Shown piece by piece: positions 11,838 to 13,151 of a stretch of 13,151 nucleotides of DNA. Under the pieces are notes generated by a model that had not been told where the DNA came from, made no database searches, and saw nothing but the letters and a program-made list of their open reading frames with translations. Position 1 is the stretch's first letter. Every line of letters starts with the position of its first letter. The position numbers and the translations under genes were made by a program. Source of the stretch: Baffinella frigidus (Eukaryota > Cryptophyceae > Cryptomonadales > Baffinellaceae); the NCBI GenBank assembly GCA_026770585.1, contig MU646348.1, positions 988,605-1,001,755 on the forward strand, given 5' to 3'.

Positions 11838-11855
11838 GACGCCCCGAGCGTAGCC
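11838..11855 (-). other. echo of the 5' end of exon 2, with acceptor
   Basis: GGTTGCAG|GGCTACGCTCGGGGCGTC on the minus strand is an exact copy of the first 18 nt of exon 2, and then diverges. Telomere-like sequence separates it from the exon. It probably marks the ancestral acceptor. Confidence 0.75.
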
Positions 11856-11899
11856 CTGCAACCAGCCATCCCAAGTGGCTCAAATGGTGCCCTGCAAGG

Positions 11900-11958
11900 T
11901 CTTCGATTTTACCTTAGGTCGGGGTCGGATCCGACCCGATCCAAGGTAAAATCGAAGA
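11900..11958. repeat. long near-perfect palindrome in intron 1
   Basis: TCTTCGATTTTACCTT and its complement flank a centre GGGTCGGATCCGACCC. It is 59 bp with few mismatches, a foldback remnant. Confidence 0.85.
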
Positions 11959-12308
11959 TGCCTTCGAGCACTTTTTAAGCCACCTCCAAGGGCTAGTGGT
12001 GTCGGAACGGGGGGGGGTCTGAACTGGGAAGGCGAAAGAAACTTGACGATGGGGAGGGAAGGTGAGAGGGTTCCCCGTGCGACTGCTGGCTTGCTCTGGC
12101 TCAGCTCCATACGATGAAACCTTGACCCACGTCACAGCACAGTTTCTCTCTCGCGTTTGAACACTGCCATCTACACAAAGCGCTCCCGCTCCCGCTGTGC
12201 CTGGTTCGTCGAGTTAGGCTCGGGAACAACAGCGGCGGCGGCGCAGGGAAAATGCCCCATGCCGGCGAGAGGCATTTCCTCAGATTGTCTCCAGGTCTAG
12301 TTGAGGAC
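11959..12308. other. rest of intron 1; no firm exon
   Basis: Open minus-strand frames exist (for example MELSQSKPAVARGTLSPSLP from 12110), but intron phase already joins exon 1 to exon 2 directly and nothing requires them. The sequence is pyrimidine-rich on the sense strand. A CTAGACCTGGAGAC / GTCTCCAGGTCTAG-like region lies next to the exon 1 donor. Confidence 0.4.
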
Positions 12309-12466
12309 CTGGTGAATCTGCCGCGGCGCTGCTCCTGAGTTTGGTTGACGAGATGCGGGGGAATGTACACGGGAATCTCCGACTTGACCCAGAGAAAGCG
12401 AGTGGTCTCCGTTTCCTGAGGCGGCGGCGGTGGGCGGTACGACTTTTTCTTAACTATTTGAGACAT
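12309..12466 (-). CDS. exon 1 (start) of a 13-exon gene of unknown function
   Basis: The ATG at 12466 has an acceptable context (GAGCACCATGT) and begins MSQIVKKKSYRPPPPPQETE, then TTRFLWVKSEIPVYIPPHLV. It is a basic and proline-rich start without an obvious signal peptide. The exon ends ACCAG|GTCCTC after 52 codons and two bases; AG+G gives Arg with exon 2. The complete model joins 13 exons to about 410 residues over 10.7 kb. Agreement of phases at nearly all junctions is the main evidence that the pieces are one gene. I do not recognise the protein and assign no function. The open frame continues past the donor to 12101, but loses protein-like character. Confidence 0.65.
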
Positions 12467-12677
12467 GGTGCTCGGCGTATGTCGGTCCTCCAGCCAGATC
12501 TAGCGGGGCAAGCGGCCTGTTCGCGTCACGCTAGCGTTCATCCTCTCTGAGGTCCGTTGCTTGTTTTTAAAAGTTGACATAAATCAACTTTGCAGAACTG
12601 GTCAAAACTGCGTAAGTCAACTTCGATCGAAAGTTGCCAAAGCCAAAATCCGTGTCTCTCTCGGAGCTGACAGGGAG
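12467..12677. promoter_or_regulatory. divergent intergenic region / shared promoter
   Basis: 211 bp between two ATGs pointing outward. I see no clear TATA box. It contains CACGCTAGCGT, a pyrimidine stretch, GTTTTTAAAAGTTGAC and several GTCAACTT motifs. Its role is inferred from the layout. If the plus-strand gene starts at the in-frame ATG at 12561, the region shrinks to 94 bp. Confidence 0.5.
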
Positions 12678-12819
12678 ATGGCGGCCAGCTGCTCTCACAG
12701 CGGGAAGCAGAAAGCGTCGGACAAGCGCCGCTCGGGCTGCAGTCACGCCTGGTACAGTGGGGCTGCGTGTCAGAAGCCAGCGTGGAAGCTTCGCAAGAAA
12801 ACGCTTGCGAAACTCGTTG
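12678..12819 (+). CDS. exon 1 of a divergent plus-strand gene
   Basis: GGGAGATGGCGG is a strong start context. It reads MAASCSHSGKQKASDKRRSG and then CSHAWYSGAACQKPAWKLRK through KTLAKLV, ending GTTG|GTTTAC after 47 codons and one base. It is basic, rich in Lys, Arg, Ser and Cys. An in-frame ATG at 12561 would add 39 residues, but the added part contains the dispersed GTCAACTT motif and seems less coding. The first base of the split codon is completed by the exon at 13096. The family is not recognised; a nucleic-acid or nuclear role would be a guess from charge only. Confidence 0.5.
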
Positions 12820-12824
12820 GTTTA

Positions 12825-13033
12825 CCCTACACCCTACACCCTAAAACCCTCAAACCTAAGCCCTAAACCCTAAACCCGAAACCCGAAACCCGAAACCCTA
12901 ACACTTAATCCCTAAACCCTAAAACCTAAACCCTAAACCCTAAACCATAAACCCTGAACCCCAAACCCTAAACCCTAAAACATAAACCCGAAACCCTAAA
13001 CCCGAAACCCGAAACCCGAAACCCTAAGCCCTG
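12825..13033. repeat. degenerate telomere-like array, CCCTAAA on plus (intron of the divergent gene)
   Basis: Units CCCTAAA, CCCGAAA, CCCTACA and CCCTGAA on the plus strand, the opposite orientation to the arrays at 2281-2999 and 11228-11800. It begins just after the donor at 12820 and, like the others, is CCCTAAA on the sense strand of its host gene. Confidence 0.9.
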
Positions 13034-13095
13034 GGCGCGTGCTGTCAAGCTAGTGGATTTCATAAGTGGCCAACTCTCCACTAGCCTGCTGTCAG

Positions 13096-13151
13096 CTTGC
13101 TACAGTCCTTCCAACGTGGTGCAGCGGCTCGTCGCCGCTGCTCAAGAGACT
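13096..13151 (+). CDS. exon 2 of the divergent gene (runs off the window)
   Basis: GCCTGCTGTCAG|CT opens ACYSPSNVVQRLVAAAQET to the window end, counting the split Ala codon (G+CT). Phase and frame agree with the exon at 12678-12819. A second acceptor-like AG lies 10 nt later (CTACAG|TCC) but would shift the frame. The end of the exon is outside the window. Confidence 0.5.

Noticed and set aside
2281-13033. A chromosome end or a head-to-head telomere fusion
   Set aside because: G-strand arrays on the left and a C-strand array on the right would fit a fusion. However, the repeats are very degenerate, split into several tracts inside introns, and the turning point is a 1-kb region with two genes. 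Intronic strand bias explains it better.

Overview
Eukaryotic nuclear DNA, probably from a unicellular alga or alveolate-type protist. The supporting evidence is spliced small exons, a GC splice donor beside a GT version of the same site, many short foldback transposons, and degenerate TTTAGGG-type (plant/algal) telomere-like repeats inside introns. A dinoflagellate, chromerid or similar lineage would fit, but the window alone cannot settle this. I see no bacterial operon, rRNA, tRNA or CRISPR.

The main content is one large minus-strand gene of about 13 short exons, running from an ATG at 12466 to a stop at 1769. Long ORFs in the window are mostly artefacts; the real coding sequence is in pieces of 34-201 nt. 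I found them by protein-like reading on the minus strand, AG acceptors, GT (once GC) donors and matching intron phase. In transcript order the exons are: E1 12466-12309, E2 11739-11622, E3 11201-11130, E4 10578-10462, E5 10379-10276, E6 about 9129-9057 (weak), E7 8073-7873, E8 7757-7655, E9 5896-5834, E10 4445-4412 (weak), E11 3313-3251, E12 2280-2202, E13 1840-1769. Phases match across every junction except the exit of E6. The product would be about 410 residues; I do not recognise the family. A second gene starts divergently on the plus strand (ATG 12678, second exon from 13096 to the window end), giving a shared promoter of about 210 bp.

The introns hold two kinds of sequence. The first is families of 140-195 bp foldback elements. 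Several have intact empty sites in neighbouring paralogous sequence, which fixes their target-site duplications: 4 bp for one superfamily with a shared inner core, and TA for another, with one copy nested in another. The second is degenerate telomere-like arrays, nearly all with CCCTAAA on the sense strand of the gene that contains them; the orientation flips exactly at the divergent promoter.

The most unusual feature is that many exons are accompanied by partial copies ('echoes') of their own ends. Copies of an exon's 5' end, with acceptor, mostly lie upstream of it; copies of the 3' end, with donor, lie downstream. E8 has four such 3' copies in tandem downstream, E11 has two 5' copies upstream, and E2, E3, E5, E7, E9 and possibly E10 show one or more. 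This looks like intron growth by repeated duplication across splice boundaries, later filled by transposons. I know of no standard description of this architecture.
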